A stretch of 64,000 nucleotides of DNA from Robbsia betulipollinis (GTDB lineage Bacteria > Pseudomonadota > Gammaproteobacteria > Burkholderiales > Burkholderiaceae): contig NZ_JAPMXC010000001.1 of the NCBI RefSeq assembly GCF_026624755.1, positions 2,204,365 through 2,268,364 on the forward strand, read 5' to 3'. Within the stretch, counting starts at the first letter, position 1, and every line of letters begins with the position of its first letter. Made by a program: the position numbers and the translations under genes. Shown piece by piece: positions 26,827 to 36,059 of the stretch. The notes under the pieces were generated by a model. The model was not told the DNA's origin, made no database searches, and saw only the letters and a list, made by a program, of their open reading frames with translations.

Positions 26827-28181
26827 GCACGCTGGCGGACGCCGCGATGCACGCCTCGGCACCCGCGTCGGCTTCCGCATCCGGCAGCGGGGCGGACGCG
26901 CGCGATACGCGCCTCACGCAGGCGGGCGGCCCGCCGATCCTGCCGGGCGCGTGGCTGGGCATCCTCGGTGGTGGTCAACTGGGCCGGATGTTCTGTTTCG
27001 CCGCCCAGTCGATGGGGTATCGGGTCGCCGTGCTCGACCCCGACGCGCAAAGTCCGGCCGGCGCCGTGGCCGAGCGCCATCTGCGCGCCGCCTATGACGA
27101 CCCGACGGCGCTCGCCGAACTGGCGGCGCTGTGCGCGGCGGTCACCACCGAGTTCGAAAACGTGCCGGCGGCCAGCCTCGACTGGCTGGCGCGCACGGTC
27201 ACCGTCAGCCCCGCGGGCCGGTCGGTGGCGGTGGCGCAGGACCGGGTTGCCGAGAAGCGTTTCCTCGCCGACTGCGTCGGCGTCGCGCCGCATCAGGTCA
27301 TCGAATCGGTCGAGCAACTCGACGGGCTCGACGACGCGGCATTCGCGCCCGTGTTGCCCGGCATCGTCAAGACCGCGCGGCTGGGGTACGACGGCAAGGG
27401 GCAGGTCCGGGTCGCGACCGCCGACGAAGCGCGGCGCGCATTCCGGTCGTTCGGCGGCGCGCCGTGCGTGCTGGAGAAACGCCTGTCGCTGGCCTTCGAG
27501 GTGTCGGCGCTGGTGGTGCGCGGTTTCGATGGCGCGTGCCTCGTCTATCCGATCGCGCAGAACGTTCATCGCGACGGCATCCTCGCCGAGACCATCGTGC
27601 CGGCGCCGTCGCTGGACGCGGCGCTGGCGGCACGCGTGCGCGACGAGGCCCGCACGATCGCTGCCGAACTCGACTATGTCGGCGTGCTGTGCGTGGAATT
27701 CTTCGTGCTGCACGACGGCTCGCTGGTCGCCAATGAGATGGCGCCCCGGCCGCACAATTCGGGTCACTATACGATCGACGCCTGCGTGAGCAGCCAGTTC
27801 GAACAGCAGGTACGGGCGATGACCGGCCTGCCGCTGGGCGACACCAGCCAGCATTCCGCCGCGGTGATGCTGAACGTGCTGGGCGACGTCTGGTTCGCCG
27901 GCGCGCCGCAGGAGACTGCCGCAGTGGAGACTGCCGCAGTGGACACTGCCGCGGCGGATGCCGCTGCCGATGGTGCGGACAGCGCCCGGGAAGCCGCCCC
28001 GCGAACGCCCGCCTGGGACGCGGTCGCGGGCGTGGCCGGCGCGCATCTGCACCTGTACGGCAAGGATGCCGCGCGGGCAGGGCGCAAGATGGGGCACATC
28101 ACCTGCACCGCGCCCACGCCCGAGGCCGCGCGCGCCGCGTCGCGCACGGTCGCCGCGCAGTTGCGCATTCCGCTCGACTGA
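26823..28181 (+). CDS. purK: N5-carboxyaminoimidazole ribonucleotide synthase
   Basis: 452 residues from a GTG overlapping the purE stop (GTGA); an ATG at 26847 is an alternative. The ATP-grasp enzyme begins after ~40 variable residues with [20 protein letters not shown]. It continues through [22 protein letters not shown] and [20 protein letters not shown] with [10 protein letters not shown]. Near residue 360 it carries an insertion of ~45 residues with a repeated Glu-Thr-Ala-Ala-Val, before the C-terminal [10 protein letters not shown]. Family members are usually 355-400 residues. It makes N5-CAIR from AIR, bicarbonate and ATP, and purE takes the product. Confidence 0.95.
   Translation: MSTLADAAMHASAPASASASGSGADARDTRLTQAGGPPILPGAWLGILGGGQLGRMFCFAAQSMGYRVAVLDPDAQSPAGAVAERHLRAAYDDPTALAELAALCAAVTTEFENVPAASLDWLARTVTVSPAGRSVAVAQDRVAEKRFLADCVGVAPHQVIESVEQLDGLDDAAFAPVLPGIVKTARLGYDGKGQVRVATADEARRAFRSFGGAPCVLEKRLSLAFEVSALVVRGFDGACLVYPIAQNVHRDGILAETIVPAPSLDAALAARVRDEARTIAAELDYVGVLCVEFFVLHDGSLVANEMAPRPHNSGHYTIDACVSSQFEQQVRAMTGLPLGDTSQHSAAVMLNVLGDVWFAGAPQETAAVETAAVDTAAADAAADGADSAREAAPRTPAWDAVAGVAGAHLHLYGKDAARAGRKMGHITCTAPTPEAARAASRTVAAQLRIPLD
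27912..27956 (+). repeat. 15-bp in-frame repeat within purK
   Basis: GAGACTGCCGCAGTG occurs twice back to back (27912-27926, 27927-27941), with a diverged third copy to 27956. It encodes Glu-Thr-Ala-Ala-Val units in a surface insertion of PurK. The 15-bp unit keeps the frame whatever the copy number. Confidence 0.93.
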
Positions 28182-29338
28182 TGACAGCGGCCGCGCGCCC
28201 GACCGGCCCGGATGGGTCCGCCTGCCTGCCTGCGGGCCCGGAGGGCATCGCCGCGGCCGCCGCCTGGCTCGGCCAGGGGCAGCTCGTGGGTTTCCCCACG
28301 GAAACGGTCTACGGGCTGGGCGCCGACGCCGCCGATCCGGTCGCGGTGGCGCGGATCTACGCGGCGAAGGGGCGGCCGTCGAACCATCCGGTCATCGTCC
28401 ATCTGCCGCCGGGCGGCGATCCGCTCTGGTGGGCCGCGGACCTGCCACCGGCCGCGCAGGCGCTGATCGACGCATTCTGGCCGGGGCCGCTGACGCTGAT
28501 TCTCGGGCGCGCCGCGCGGATTCCCGCCGCCGTGAGCGGCGGCCAGGATTCGATCGGACTGCGCTGCCCGTCGCATCCGGTGGCGCAGGCCCTGCTCGAA
28601 GCTTTCTCGGCCTTGCGCGGCGGTCATGGGGGCGTCGCGGCGCCCTCCGCGAACCGTTTCGGCAAGGTCAGCCCGACCGCCGCACGGCACGTGCGCGACG
28701 AGTTCGGCGACGCGATTCCGGTGCTCGACGGCGGCGACAGCGCCGTCGGCATCGAATCGACGATCGTGGACTTGTCGCGCGGTTTTCCGGCGCTGTTGCG
28801 GCCCGGGCACGTCACGCCCGAGCAGATCGCCGCGGTGCTGGGCGGCATGCCGTCGATGCCATCGACGTTCGCATCACAGGCGGCGTCCGCGCCGGCGACG
28901 GTAGCGATGCCATTCGCACGGGACGGACACGCCGGCCCCGCGCCGGGCGATCGTCCCGCGCCGCGCGCCTCGGGGACCCTGCGCGCGCATTACGCGCCGG
29001 CCACGCCGCTCGCGCTGCTGTCCGCGCCCGCGATCGCCGCGATCCTGCGCGCGCGCGCAGCGGATGTGCCCGGCATGCGGTATGCAGTCGTGACGCATAG
29101 CGCCGCCGGCGCCGCGGCGCTAGCCGGCGCGGCCGACGTGGAATGGGTGCAGGCTCCGGCGAATGCCGCCGGTTATGCGCGCGTGTTGTACGGGATGCTG
29201 CGCGCGCTCGACGGCGCGCACGTCGTGCGCATCCTCGTCGAAGCGCTGCCGGACGATCCCGCCTGGCAGGCGGTCGCGGACCGGCTGGGACGGGCCGCGG
29301 CCGCCTTCCTGCCCGAAGCGGGCGCCGCGCCGGACTGA
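28181..29338 (+). CDS. tsaC: L-threonylcarbamoyladenylate synthase, Sua5 type
   Basis: 385 residues; the ATG shares one base with the purK stop (TGATG). The YrdC-like domain spans ~20-225: QLVGFPTETVYGLGADAADP, IYAAKGRPSNHPVIVH, WPGPLTLIL and VAAPSANRFGKVSPTAARHV, ending in TIVDLS and LLRPGHV. A linker of ~50 Ala/Pro-rich residues joins it to a C-terminal Sua5 domain of ~100 residues, preceded by ASGTLRAHYAPATPL. It makes threonylcarbamoyl-AMP for the t6A37 modification of ANN-decoding tRNAs. The two-domain form is Sua5 rather than short TsaC. Confidence 0.94.
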   Translation: MTAAARPTGPDGSACLPAGPEGIAAAAAWLGQGQLVGFPTETVYGLGADAADPVAVARIYAAKGRPSNHPVIVHLPPGGDPLWWAADLPPAAQALIDAFWPGPLTLILGRAARIPAAVSGGQDSIGLRCPSHPVAQALLEAFSALRGGHGGVAAPSANRFGKVSPTAARHVRDEFGDAIPVLDGGDSAVGIESTIVDLSRGFPALLRPGHVTPEQIAAVLGGMPSMPSTFASQAASAPATVAMPFARDGHAGPAPGDRPAPRASGTLRAHYAPATPLALLSAPAIAAILRARAADVPGMRYAVVTHSAAGAAALAGAADVEWVQAPANAAGYARVLYGMLRALDGAHVVRILVEALPDDPAWQAVADRLGRAAAAFLPEAGAAPD

Positions 29339-29372
29339 CGGCCGCCGCGCCCAGATAAGCTCCCGCGCCGGC

Positions 29373-31292
29373 TCATGGCTGGTTGTACACCCAGTTCAAC
29401 AGCGCATCGTGCGCGGCGCCGCCCGCCGACGAGCGCGGGTCGTTGATGAAACTCACCACCACGTAGGGATGGCCGTTCGCCGCGAACACGTAGCCGGCGA
29501 TCGCCCGGACATTGCCCAGCGTGCCGGTCTTGATCTGCGCATGGCCGGTGATGCCGCTGTTCGTCAGCCGGCGGCGCATCGTGCCGTCGACGCCCACTGT
29601 GGGCAGCGAATCCATCAGGGGCTGCGCCACGGGGCTGCGATACGCGGAATTCAGCAATTCACCCATCGTCTCGGCGCTGATGGCCGCATCGCGCGCCAGT
29701 CCCGAACCGTTGTCGACCACCAGTCCCTGCGCATCGATATGGTTGCGCTTGAACCAGCGGTTCATCATCCGTTCCGTGCCGTCGAGCGTGGCCGGCGGTT
29801 TGAAGGTCACCGCGCCGATGGTCAGATACAGATTGCGCGCCATCGCGTTGTTGCTGAACTTGTTCATGTTGCGGATCACTTCGCTCAGCGGCGGGCTCAT
29901 GTGCACCGCGATGCGCTGCGCGGCCACCGGCACCGGCGCCTCGCGTACCGTGCCGGTGAACGTGCCGCCGGCCTGTTGCCACAGCGCCAGGAAACCGCCC
30001 GAAAAGAAGCGCGTGTGGTCGAGCACCGCGATGTTGGTTTGCTGCGTGCCGCAGCGCGTCGACAGGTTGCCCGAGAAACGCAGGTTCAAGGTGCCGTCGG
30101 CGCCATTGCTCAGCGCCGGGTTCGCTTCCCCTGCGCGACAGGCGCCACCGGTCATGTGGATGTCGTTGACGATGCGCAACTGGGCGAGCGGGGGCTGGAT
30201 GTCGATCTGCGCGGCGCCGTCGGCGCCGGGCGATACGTCGATCGTCAACGCCTTGAAGGCATAGAGCAGCGGGTCCGGACCGACGTTGTAGGGGGCGGAC
30301 GCGGCGTCGTCGAGTGGCGGCGCGTCGCGCGTCGAGAGATCGAAATAGCCCTTGTCGAGTACGAGGTCGCCGGCGATCTGCGTAATGCCGGCGCGGCGGA
30401 TCTGGGCGACCAGATCGCTGAGCTGTTCCGGCACGAGGAAGGGGTCGCCGGTGCCTTCGATGTAGAGGTTGCCATGCAGTACGCCGTTGGCGAGCGTGCC
30501 GTCGGCGAAGGCCGAGGTCTGCCAGCGGAAGTCCGCGCCCAGCATCGACAGACCGGCGTAGGTGGTGACCACCTTCATCGTCGACGCCGGCGTCATCGGG
30601 CGTCGCGCGTTGACGGCGAGTATCTGCTGGTCGTCGTCGAGACGCATCACCAGCGCGCTGACCGACGCGCGCGGGATGTTGGCGCGGGCGAGCGCGGCCG
30701 CCACCGGCGCGGGCAACACGCCGTTGGGCGTATCGTCCGTATCGCTTGCGCTTGCGTTCGCGCCGTCCGGGTCGGCCGTGCCGCGTGCGGCGTGAGCGCG
30801 CGCGGACGCCACCGCGGCCAGCGCGGCGGACAGCGCGGCCGGACGGGACGGCCCGATGCGCGCGGCGGCCGCGGCCGGCATCGACGACGGACTCGGGGCG
30901 CTTCTCGTGCTCTCCGTGCTCTCCCGACGGCGCGGGGCGGGCGATGCGAGCGCACGCGCGGTGAGGCGCGCGGTGGCGTCGCTCGCGTCGTCGCGCTGGC
31001 GTTGTGCGCTCGCGCGACGCGCGGCGAGCGCGGCATTGCGCGCCGCTTTTGCTGCCGCCGCCGCCGTATTCGTCGCGTCCCTGGCGTTTCGTTCCGGCGG
31101 ACGACTCCTGGCGCGGTCAGCCGCGCCGGCGCGCGGGGCGTGGACTTGCTGCGCGATGCCGGCCTGGGGCCAGGCGAGCGGCGCCAGGCCGAGCGCCAGC
31201 GCGCAGCCGGCGAGCGCCCGGCGCACGCGCCGCGACAGCGCGGTTGCGCGCGCGGTGGCCGGCGCGGGCGGGGATGGCGGTGCAGCGGACAT
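29373..31292 (-). CDS. dacB: D-alanyl-D-alanine carboxypeptidase/endopeptidase (PBP4)
   Basis: 639 residues from the ATG at 31292; an open frame continues upstream to a TTG at 31436 through a repeated Pro-Ser-Ala stretch, so the start is uncertain. Signal-like ALAGCALALGLAPLAWPQAG lies near residue 25. A ~130-residue Ala/Arg/Ser-rich linker precedes the catalytic domain, which starts around IPRASVSALVMRLDDDQQIL. Penicillin-binding motifs are complete: ASTMK (SxxK), SNN in KFSNNAMARNL, and KTGTLG. It trims and cleaves peptidoglycan in the periplasm. The linker before the domain is far longer than in E. coli PBP4 (477 residues in total). Confidence 0.92.
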   Translation of the reverse strand: MSAAPPSPPAPATARATALSRRVRRALAGCALALGLAPLAWPQAGIAQQVHAPRAGAADRARSRPPERNARDATNTAAAAAKAARNAALAARRASAQRQRDDASDATARLTARALASPAPRRRESTESTRSAPSPSSMPAAAAARIGPSRPAALSAALAAVASARAHAARGTADPDGANASASDTDDTPNGVLPAPVAAALARANIPRASVSALVMRLDDDQQILAVNARRPMTPASTMKVVTTYAGLSMLGADFRWQTSAFADGTLANGVLHGNLYIEGTGDPFLVPEQLSDLVAQIRRAGITQIAGDLVLDKGYFDLSTRDAPPLDDAASAPYNVGPDPLLYAFKALTIDVSPGADGAAQIDIQPPLAQLRIVNDIHMTGGACRAGEANPALSNGADGTLNLRFSGNLSTRCGTQQTNIAVLDHTRFFSGGFLALWQQAGGTFTGTVREAPVPVAAQRIAVHMSPPLSEVIRNMNKFSNNAMARNLYLTIGAVTFKPPATLDGTERMMNRWFKRNHIDAQGLVVDNGSGLARDAAISAETMGELLNSAYRSPVAQPLMDSLPTVGVDGTMRRRLTNSGITGHAQIKTGTLGNVRAIAGYVFAANGHPYVVVSFINDPRSSAGGAAHDALLNWVYNQP

Positions 31293-31672
31293 GAGGGTGG
31301 CGAACGACGAGTCAGTGGACGGCGGGGCAGCGGACGGTAGCGTAGCGGACGGTAGGGCAGCGGACGGCGAGTCGGCGGACGAACGGGCTGAAGGCCGAAA
31401 GCCGGCAGCGGCGCGGGGGGCGTGCGAGGAAGGCAAGGCGCGGCTCGGGGACGATGGGAAGCGTTCATTCTAGTCATATTGCGGCGGCCTGCGTCGTGCC
31501 GCAGCCAGCTATCGCCACGGTGGCGCGGACAAGTGACGCAACGGCGCGACGCCGGCGGACGGCTCGCGCGGATCGGGTAACGGACATACAATGCGCGAAG
31601 GCGCGGGTTCCGCATCATGGCGCGCCGCCGGTGCCGGTGCGCCGCTCCGTCCCTCTTGCTCCTGGCCTGTCC
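31293..31672. other. 380-bp region between dacB and the deoxyribosyltransferase-like gene
   Basis: Divergent intergenic region. The left part (about 31308-31382) carries roughly five imperfect 15-bp repeats, which would encode Pro-Ser-Ala/Thr pentapeptides if dacB starts upstream at a TTG. The right half shows no recognisable promoter; a small AT-rich patch lies near 31468-31482. Confidence 0.6.
31308..31382. repeat. imperfect 15-bp tandem repeat upstream of dacB
   Basis: About five diverged copies with the core AGCGGACGGTAG. They lie in frame with dacB on the minus strand and would read as Pro-Ser-Ala-Ala-Leu-like pentapeptides if translated from an upstream start. Confidence 0.75.
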
Positions 31673-32224
31673 ATGCCCTTCCTGCCGACGCGCCCGCGGG
31701 TCTATCTCGCGGGTCCCGATGTATTCTTCCCGGACGCGCTCGCGCGGGGTGCGACGCTGCGCGCACTGTGCACGGAATTCGGCTTCGAGGGCCTGTTTCC
31801 GCTGGACGCGCCGGCGCCGGCGGACGCGTCTTCGCCCGCGCGCTTCGCGCGCCGGATCTTCGAGGCCAATCTCGGGCTGATCCGCCGCGCCGATGCGGTG
31901 CTCGCCAATCTGCAGGATTTCCGTGGCCATGAGCCGGACTCCGGCACCGCGTTCGAGGTGGGCTTCGCCGCCGCGCTCGGCCTGCCCGTCTGGGCCTACG
32001 GCGCGCCGGCCGTGCCGATCGTCGAGCAGGTGCCGGGCGATGCGGCCGGCCGCGACGCGCAAGGCTATCTCGTCGAGGACTTCGGCATGTCGCGCAATCT
32101 GATGCTGGCATGCGCGGCGCGCGTGGTGCCGGGCGACGCCCGCGCCTGTCTGGCGCAGATGCGCGCCACCTGGCCTGCCGTACAATCCGAACCCGAAGCG
32201 AACCATGCGCATCCTTCTCGTTGA
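31673..32224 (+). CDS. nucleoside 2-deoxyribosyltransferase family protein
   Basis: 183 residues, MPFLPTRPRVYLAGPDVFFP. The opening strand and loop RVYLAGPDVF is the base-binding motif of the family. LFPLDAPAPADASSPARFAR, IRRADAVLANLQDFRGHEPD and SGTAFEVGFAAALGLPVWAY carry the Asp and the catalytic Glu (in GTAFEVG). It would exchange or hydrolyse the N-glycosidic bond of deoxynucleosides in purine/pyrimidine salvage. The last 20 bp overlap the response-regulator gene in another frame, which suggests coupling. No good ribosome binding site precedes the chosen ATG. Confidence 0.88.
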   Translation: MPFLPTRPRVYLAGPDVFFPDALARGATLRALCTEFGFEGLFPLDAPAPADASSPARFARRIFEANLGLIRRADAVLANLQDFRGHEPDSGTAFEVGFAAALGLPVWAYGAPAVPIVEQVPGDAAGRDAQGYLVEDFGMSRNLMLACAARVVPGDARACLAQMRATWPAVQSEPEANHAHPSR

Positions 32225-32864
32225 GGACGACCGGATGATCGCCGAGGGCGTGCGCAAGGCGCTGCGCGCCGACGGCTGGGCGGCGGACTGGGTCGCCGAC
32301 GGGGCGGCGGCGATCTCGGCGCTCGCGCTCGAGCAGTACGATATGGTGCTGCTCGATCTGGGCCTGCCCAAGCGCGACGGGCTGGACGTACTGCGCCACC
32401 TGCGCGCCGCCGGCCAGCGCTTGCCGGTGATGATCGTCACCGCGCGCGACGCGGTGGCCGACCGCATCAAGGGGCTGGACGCGGGCGCCGACGACTATCT
32501 GGTCAAGCCGTTCGACCTCGACGAACTCGCCGCGCGCATGCGCGCGTTGCTGCGTCGCCAGGCGGGCCGCAGCGATCCGGCGATCCGCATCGGCCGGCTG
32601 TCGATCGATCTGGCCGCGCGCGCGGTCGCGGTCGACGGCGTCGCGGTGGCGCTGTCCGCGCGGGAATTCGCGCTGCTCGAGGCCCTGATCGCACGCCCGG
32701 GCGCGGTATTGTCGAAGGCGCAACTCGAGGAGCGCATCTATGGCTGGGGCGAGGAAATCGGCAGCAACGCGGTCGAGGTCTACGTTCACGCATTGCGCAA
32801 GAAGCTCGGCGCCGACGTCATCCGCACCGTGCGCGGGCTGGGTTATGTCGTGTCGGCCAGCTAG
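32205..32864 (+). CDS. OmpR/PhoB-family response regulator (QseB/PmrA-like)
   Basis: 219 residues, MRILLVEDDRMIAEGVRKAL. The receiver has the acidic pair Asp8/Asp9, phosphoacceptor Asp51 in MVLLDLGLPKRDG, Thr in VMIVTARD and Lys in DYLVKPFDLDEL. The winged-helix domain (~125-219) ends AVEVYVHALRKKLGADVIRT and GYVV, placing it in the OmpR class, closest in look to QseB/PmrA/TctD. It begins inside the 3' end of the preceding gene. The sensor kinase starts 87 bp downstream. A matching TTAAG direct repeat lies before htrA. Confidence 0.96.
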   Translation: MRILLVEDDRMIAEGVRKALRADGWAADWVADGAAAISALALEQYDMVLLDLGLPKRDGLDVLRHLRAAGQRLPVMIVTARDAVADRIKGLDAGADDYLVKPFDLDELAARMRALLRRQAGRSDPAIRIGRLSIDLAARAVAVDGVAVALSAREFALLEALIARPGAVLSKAQLEERIYGWGEEIGSNAVEVYVHALRKKLGADVIRTVRGLGYVVSAS

Positions 32865-32951
32865 CGCCGCGGCTGCCGGCACGACGTCGCCCAGCCCGCT
32901 CCCCCTGCGTTCGCCCGCCCGTCAAGGCCCATCACATTCTCCAGGAATTCC

Positions 32952-34334
32952 ATGCGTTCGATTCGCCGCGTCCTGCTGGTCTGGCTGCTGGCCATCGTCC
33001 TGATCGGCGTCGTGCTCGCCGGCATTCTGATCTATCGACAGGCGCGCGCCGAGGCGAACGCTTTGTTCGACTACCAATTGCGGCAGACCGCGGCGGCATT
33101 GCCGTCGGAGCCGTTTTCGTCGGTGCTGGGCGGTCACACGAGCGACGGCGAAGGCGTCGTCATCCAGATCTGGAGCCGCGACGGCGCGCAGTTGTATTAC
33201 TCGCATCCGGGCGCGCCGCTCGCGCCGCGCGCCGAACTGGGATTCTCCACCGAACGCACGCCGGCGGGGGACTGGCGCGTGTATAGCGCGATCGTCGGCG
33301 ACAATGTCGTGCAGCTCGCGCAGCCGATGGCGATCCGCGACCTGCTGGCCGCGGAGACCGCGTGGCGCACGATCTGGCCGCTGCTGGTGCTGCTGCCGGT
33401 GCTGGGGCTGGGCGTCTGGCTGATCGTCGGCCGGGGGCTGCGGCCGCTGTCGCGCCTCGCGCACGCGCTCGAGGCGCGCCGTCCCGAGGCGGTCGACCCC
33501 TTGCCCGACCGCCGCCTGTCGAGCGAGATCCGGCCGGTGGTGCATGCGCTCAACGGCCTGCTGCAGCGGCTGAGCGGCGCGCTCGACACGCAGAAGGCCT
33601 TCGTCGCGGATGCCGCGCACGAATTGCGCACCCCGCTCGCCGCGCTGCGCATCCAGGCGCAACTGCTCGAACGCGCCGCCGACCCGGTCGCCCGCGCCGA
33701 GGCGCTCGCGGACCTGCATCACGGCGTCGCGCGTGCGACACGTCTGGTCGAGCAGTTGCTGTCGCTCGCGCGCGCCGAGGCGGCGAACGACGCCGGCGCG
33801 TCGTCCCAGGCGCGCGCCGGCAGCGGGCGGTCGCTCGATCTGCTGCCGCTGATCGAGGCGTGCGTGCTCGCCATGACGCCGCTGGCGCTTGAAAAGGGCA
33901 TCGACCTGGGTATCGAAGGCGCCGTGGCCACCGCCATCGCAGGCGACGCCGACGCCGACGCGCTGCGGGTGCTGCTCGGCAACGTGCTCGACAACGCCGT
34001 GAAGTACACGCCGCGAGGCGGGCGCGTCGATGTGGCGGCCGGACAGCGGGACGCGCAGGCGTTCATCGAGGTCGTCGACACGGGCCCGGGCATCGCCCCC
34101 GCGGAGCGGGAGCGGGTGTTCGACCGTTTCTATCGGTCGCCCGGGGAGGGCGTGGATGGCCGGGCGCCGGAGCAAGGCAGCGGCCTGGGACTGGCGATCG
34201 TCAGGCGCATCGCCGAGCGTCATGGCGCGCACATCGTGCTGGCCGACGGCGCGCCGGGAGCGGAGGGCGCCCGCATGCCGGGCGCGGCGCGCGGCCTGCG
34301 CGTCACCATCTGGCTGGGCCCTGTCCGCTCCTGA
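32952..34334 (+). CDS. sensor histidine kinase (QseC-like)
   Basis: 460 residues with two membrane segments (RVLLVWLLAIVLIGVVLAGI at the N-terminus; IWPLLVLLPVLGLGVWLIV at ~141-159) around a periplasmic sensor domain of ~110 residues. HAMP-like residues follow, then the H box FVADAAHELRTPL with His223, the N box NVLDNAVKYTPRG, G1 DTGPGIAP and G2 GSGLGLAIV. It autophosphorylates and passes phosphate to the regulator encoded upstream. The ligand is unknown. The catalytic domain carries a Gly/Ala-rich insertion near the end (DGAPGAEGARMPGAARG). Confidence 0.96.
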   Translation: MRSIRRVLLVWLLAIVLIGVVLAGILIYRQARAEANALFDYQLRQTAAALPSEPFSSVLGGHTSDGEGVVIQIWSRDGAQLYYSHPGAPLAPRAELGFSTERTPAGDWRVYSAIVGDNVVQLAQPMAIRDLLAAETAWRTIWPLLVLLPVLGLGVWLIVGRGLRPLSRLAHALEARRPEAVDPLPDRRLSSEIRPVVHALNGLLQRLSGALDTQKAFVADAAHELRTPLAALRIQAQLLERAADPVARAEALADLHHGVARATRLVEQLLSLARAEAANDAGASSQARAGSGRSLDLLPLIEACVLAMTPLALEKGIDLGIEGAVATAIAGDADADALRVLLGNVLDNAVKYTPRGGRVDVAAGQRDAQAFIEVVDTGPGIAPAERERVFDRFYRSPGEGVDGRAPEQGSGLGLAIVRRIAERHGAHIVLADGAPGAEGARMPGAARGLRVTIWLGPVRS

Positions 34335-34384
34335 TGCCCGGCGTGGGTCCGCCCCGCTTTTTGCGCGCGGTGATATGCGCCGCG

Positions 34385-34401
34385 ATTAAGGCTCCCTTAA
34401 G
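34385..34401. promoter_or_regulatory. candidate response-regulator binding site upstream of htrA
   Basis: TTAAG occurs at 34386-34390 and again at 34397-34401, one helical turn (11 bp) apart. The OmpR/PmrA class binds direct half-sites at this period, for example PmrA with CTTAA-type half-sites. The same bases also form an inverted repeat, TTAAGG and CCTTAA. It is about 90 bp before the htrA start and right after the kinase gene. Confidence 0.5.
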
Positions 34402-34491
34402 CCGCGTCCCGTAGTCTGGCTTCAACAGCGGTTCCTCGGAGCCGCCCATCCCTGTCATACGTGATACCGCGAGCGTCGAAGGAGTCTCCGC

Positions 34492-35970
34492 ATGCAACAA
34501 CGAACATTCAAGCGTACTGCCGCGGCCAGTGTCCTGGCCCTGGCGATCGGCGGCGGCTATCTGGCCGGCGCCCGCCATTACGACACGCACCTCGTCGAGC
34601 CCGCCCGGGCCGCGCCGCTGATGCCCGCCGAGGCGGCGGCGAAGACCGGCGTTCCGGATTTTTCCGGACTCGCCGAGACCTACAGCCCGGCCGTGGTCAA
34701 CATCAGCGCCAAGCACGACGGCAAGCCATCCGCCCGCGCGCAATCGCAGCAGCAGCTCCCGGTCAGTCCCGACGATCCGTTCTACCAGTTCTTCAAGCAT
34801 TTCTACGGCGATGTGCCGCATCAGCAGCAGGACGACGCGCCCAGCACCAGCCTCGGATCGGGCTTCGTCGTCAGTCCCGACGGTTATATCCTGACCAATG
34901 CGCACGTGGTCGAGGGCGCGAACGTCGTCACGGTCAAGCTCACCGACAAGCGCGAATTCCGCGCGAAAGTCGTCGGCGTCGACAAGCCGACCGACGTCGC
35001 GGTGCTGAAGATCGACGCGAAGAATCTGCCGATCGTGAAGATCGGCGACCCGTCGCGCAGCAAGGTCGGGCAGTGGGTGGTGGCGATCGGCTCGCCGTAT
35101 GGCTTCATCAATACGGTCACCTCCGGCATCATCAGCGCGAAGTCGCGCTCGTTGCCGGACGACACCTACGTGCCGTTCATCCAGACCGACGTGCCGGTCA
35201 ACCCCGGCAACTCCGGCGGCCCGCTCTTCAATCTCGATGGAGAGGTGATCGGCATCAATTCGATGATCTACAGCCAGACGGGCGGCTTCCAGGGGCTGTC
35301 GTTCGCGATTCCGATCAACGTCGCGATGAAGGTCAAGAACGCGCTGATCAGCGACGGTCACGTCAGCCGCGGGCGCATTGGCGTGACCATCCAGGAACTC
35401 AACCAGTCGCTCGCGAATTCCTTTGGGCTGAAGGACACGAACGGCGCGCTGGTCGCGTCGGTGGATGCGAGCGGGCCGGCCGCGAAGGCGGGCATCAAGC
35501 CCGGCGACGTGATTCTTGCGGTGAACGGTCAGGCGGTCGACGATTCTTCCTCGGTGCCGGCAGCGATCGCGGATATCCATCCCGGCGCGAAGGCCACGCT
35601 ACAGGTGTGGAGAGACGGCGCGCGCAGGAGCATCGATGTGACGGTGGGCAGGCTGGGCGACGAAAAGGTCGCGGCGGCCCAGGACGACACGGCGGCGCCA
35701 CAAGGCCGACTGGGTGTCGCCGCGCGGCCGCTGACGCCGCAGGAGCGCAGCGCATCCGGGATCGGCAGCGGCCTGCTGGTCGAGCAATCGACGGGTGCCG
35801 CACGCAATGCCGGCATTCAGCAGGGCGACGTGATCCTGTCGATCAACGGTCAGCCGGTAACGAGCGCGGACCAACTGCGCGATCGCATCGCCCATGCCGG
35901 CAACAGCGTCGCCTTGCTGATCCAGCGCGAGGACTCGCAGATCTTCGTGCCGGTCGATCTGGGGTCCTGA
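34492..35970 (+). CDS. htrA: periplasmic serine protease/chaperone of the HtrA (DegP/MucD) family
   Basis: 492 residues starting MQQRTFKRTAAASVLALAIG, a signal or signal-anchor. The catalytic triad is His138 (TNAHVVEG), Asp168 (TDVAVLKI) and Ser241 (NPGNSGGPL). The Q-loop is present between residues ~75 and 115. PDZ1 (~275-370) contains GRIGVTIQEL and KAGIKPGDVILAVNG. PDZ2 (~400-490) contains GRLGVAARPL and NAGIQQGDVILSINGQPV. It degrades or refolds damaged envelope proteins. It lies just after the two-component system and is followed by a small exported protein gene 89 bp downstream. Confidence 0.95.
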   Translation: MQQRTFKRTAAASVLALAIGGGYLAGARHYDTHLVEPARAAPLMPAEAAAKTGVPDFSGLAETYSPAVVNISAKHDGKPSARAQSQQQLPVSPDDPFYQFFKHFYGDVPHQQQDDAPSTSLGSGFVVSPDGYILTNAHVVEGANVVTVKLTDKREFRAKVVGVDKPTDVAVLKIDAKNLPIVKIGDPSRSKVGQWVVAIGSPYGFINTVTSGIISAKSRSLPDDTYVPFIQTDVPVNPGNSGGPLFNLDGEVIGINSMIYSQTGGFQGLSFAIPINVAMKVKNALISDGHVSRGRIGVTIQELNQSLANSFGLKDTNGALVASVDASGPAAKAGIKPGDVILAVNGQAVDDSSSVPAAIADIHPGAKATLQVWRDGARRSIDVTVGRLGDEKVAAAQDDTAAPQGRLGVAARPLTPQERSASGIGSGLLVEQSTGAARNAGIQQGDVILSINGQPVTSADQLRDRIAHAGNSVALLIQREDSQIFVPVDLGS

Positions 35971-36059
35971 GGGAACGCGGGCGCGAAACTTGCATTGCGG
36001 AGCGCATCGGTGGCGTCCGCGCGTCCTGCCGTCGACAAACCAATAAGGAGAAAACCTCT

